Shown: one piece after another, positions 5,067-5,946 of the stretch
How positions within the stretch are numbered: the stretch's first letter is position 1
How the letters are laid out: every line of letters begins with the position of its first letter
Source: Bacillota bacterium
Lineage (GTDB): Bacteria; Bacillota; Clostridia; DSM-8532
Assembly (NCBI GenBank): GCA_023446675.1
Contig: JAEXPO010000288.1
Span: forward strand, 1-5,946
DNA: 5,946 nucleotides
Direction: 5' to 3'
Program-made: the position numbers and the translations under genes
The notes under the pieces: generated by a model
Database searches by the model: none
Seen by the model: the letters and a program-made list of their open reading frames with translations, nothing else
What the model was told of the DNA's origin: nothing

Positions 5067-5792
5067 ATGAGAGCTAAAAAAGGAAGTAAAAGGAAATGGA
5101 TTATACAAATTATGCTGCTGCTGCTTGGTGTTCTAACCCTCACAGGCTTGACTGTCACGGTGGCACCGGAGGTAACCGGTATACTGCGTCGGCCGGACCA
5201 GTTCAAAAACGTCATTGACTCCTACGGCCAAATGAGTGTTCTTGTTTTCATTGCCTTTCAGGTTATTCAGGTGGTGGTGTCGGTGATACCGGGTGATGTG
5301 GTGCAAATAGCCGGAGGCTATATTTATGGTACCTTCTGGGGCACGGTTTATTCAGCAGCCGGTATTCTTATAGGAACGCTTGCAGCCTTTTATGGTGCCA
5401 GACTTCTGGGTTCAGGCGCAATTCGGTTTTTTGTATCGGAGAAAAACATGCAGCGGCTCCATCAAATGATGGATGCTCCACGTTCTGAAACGGTTCTTTT
5501 TCTTTTCTTTCTCATTCCGGGACTCCCAAAGGATATTCTGGTTTATGCTGCAGGGCTTTCCCCCATACGGTCCGCACGCTTCTTTTTTCTTTTTACCGTG
5601 GCCAGATTGCCGGGCCTTGTTGGCTCCTCTGTTATAGGCGCTAATTTGCAGCAGGAAAATTATTCTTTTGTTATTATACTTTTCAGCATCTGCTGTCTGC
5701 TTTTTGGGGGCGGTTTCATTTGCAGAAAGCGTATTCTGGCCTTTATTAAAAGCATCGGAGCTTCCACCCCGGGTAGAGAGGAAGGAAAATAA
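5067..5792 (+). CDS. TVP38/TMEM64 family (VTT/DedA-like) inner-membrane protein
   Basis: A 241-residue integral membrane protein of the COG0398 group (YdjX/YdjZ, TVP38). After a basic start (KKGSKRK) there are hydrophobic segments at about 11-33, 56-75, 80-112, 143-163, 168-192 and 198-218. The VTT core is visible as SVIPGDVVQIAGGYIYGTFWG (72-92), a G-rich stretch ending in YGARLLGSGAIRFF (109-122), and LIPGLPKDILVYAAGLSP (149-166) followed by ARLPGLVGSSVIG (179-191). The two proline-containing motifs match the re-entrant loops of this fold. Related VTT/DedA proteins move lipids or lipid carriers across membranes (family knowledge); the substrate here is unknown. It is the only plus-strand gene and stands alone, divergent from the methyltransferase and convergent with mscL. 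Its last four residues (EEGK) and stop codon are encoded in a palindrome shared with mscL. Confidence 0.92.
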   Translation: MRAKKGSKRKWIIQIMLLLLGVLTLTGLTVTVAPEVTGILRRPDQFKNVIDSYGQMSVLVFIAFQVIQVVVSVIPGDVVQIAGGYIYGTFWGTVYSAAGILIGTLAAFYGARLLGSGAIRFFVSEKNMQRLHQMMDAPRSETVLFLFFLIPGLPKDILVYAAGLSPIRSARFFFLFTVARLPGLVGSSVIGANLQQENYSFVIILFSICCLLFGGGFICRKRILAFIKSIGASTPGREEGK

Positions 5793-5807
5793 TTATTTTC
5801 CTTCCTC
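5778..5807. repeat. 30-bp perfect palindrome spanning two convergent stop codons; possible bidirectional terminator
   Basis: Each arm is GAGGAAGGAAAATAA read 5' to 3' on its own strand, with no spacer and the centre between 5792 and 5793. The left arm encodes EEGK-stop of the VTT protein and the right arm EEGK-stop of MscL. As RNA it would fold into a hairpin of about 13 bp with an AAUU loop. On the plus strand the 3' arm continues into CUUUUCC, a modest U-tract, while on the minus strand the sequence after the stem is GC-rich. It may serve both genes as a terminator or 3'-end stabiliser. Confidence 0.75.
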
Positions 5808-5946
5808 CTTTTCCTGTTCACTGCTTGGTGCTCCCGCCTTAAGCAGATCCCTGATTTCCGTCAGAAGTACAACCTCGGCAGTGGGTTTTGGAGACTCTGC
5901 AGCTTTACCCTCTTCCTTTCTTTTGAACCTTTCAATAAGCTTTATA
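5793..5946 (-). CDS. mscL: Large-conductance mechanosensitive channel MscL, C-terminal end (cut by window edge)
   Basis: The last 50 residues of MscL, a homopentameric inner-membrane channel that opens on membrane stretch to release solutes in osmotic downshock. The visible part starts [12 protein letters not shown], the cytoplasmic end of TM2 and the charged cluster after it, continues with a Pro/Ala linker ([10 protein letters not shown]), and contains [12 protein letters not shown], the conserved C-terminal bundle helix that in E. coli reads [13 protein letters not shown] variable polar tail follows ([14 protein letters not shown]). The pore-forming TM1, the periplasmic loop and most of TM2 lie beyond the right edge, as does the promoter. 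The stop codon abuts the stop codon of the convergent VTT gene with no base between them. Confidence 0.93.
   Translation of the reverse strand, partial: IKLIERFKRKEEGKAAESPKPTAEVVLLTEIRDLLKAGAPSSEQEKEEGK

Noticed and set aside
1..5946. CRISPR array, insertion sequence, prophage or toxin-antitoxin system
   Set aside because: No regularly spaced repeats, transposase, integrase, terminal repeats or small paired ORFs are present; all genes belong to ordinary chromosomal families.

Overview
The window reads as a chromosomal segment of a low-to-moderate GC, endospore-forming Bacillota, most likely a member of Clostridia. The pointers are a clostridial-type IscS/IscU pair starting with the typical MYSEKVMDHF, a YtvI-type AI-2E membrane protein (a group common in spore formers), strong AGGAGG-type ribosome binding sites, sigma-A-like promoters and compact intrinsic terminators. 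Species cannot be named from the sequence alone.

Layout from left to right: (1) the 5' part of a LacI/GalR-family repressor gene on the minus strand, cut by the window edge, with a near-consensus promoter whose -10 box sits inside a perfect 15-bp inverted repeat, which suggests autoregulation; (2) an intrinsic terminator; (3) a minus-strand cluster transcribed right to left: iscS, iscU, thpR, then a YtvI-type membrane protein. The first three genes are 2-5 nt apart and are surely co-transcribed; the fourth follows after 48 nt and ends at the terminator; (4) a terminator and a minus-strand class I SAM-dependent methyltransferase of unknown substrate; (5) a 296-bp divergent intergenic region with no gene but several dyads and a short repeated sequence; (6) a plus-strand TVP38/VTT-domain membrane protein; (7) the C-terminal end of mscL on the minus strand, running off the right edge.

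Functionally, IscS takes sulfur from cysteine and passes it to IscU, where Fe-S clusters are built. ThpR is an RNA 2',3'-cyclic phosphodiesterase carried in the same transcript. The YtvI-like protein, the VTT protein and MscL are three separate inner-membrane proteins. No iscR, hscA/hscB, fdx or mnmA is present in the window.

Nothing here looks like an undescribed multi-gene system. The most unusual observations are a 30-bp perfect palindrome that encodes the last four residues and the stop codon of two unrelated convergent genes, a Cys/His-rich C-terminal tail on IscU, and the dyad-rich divergent promoter region.
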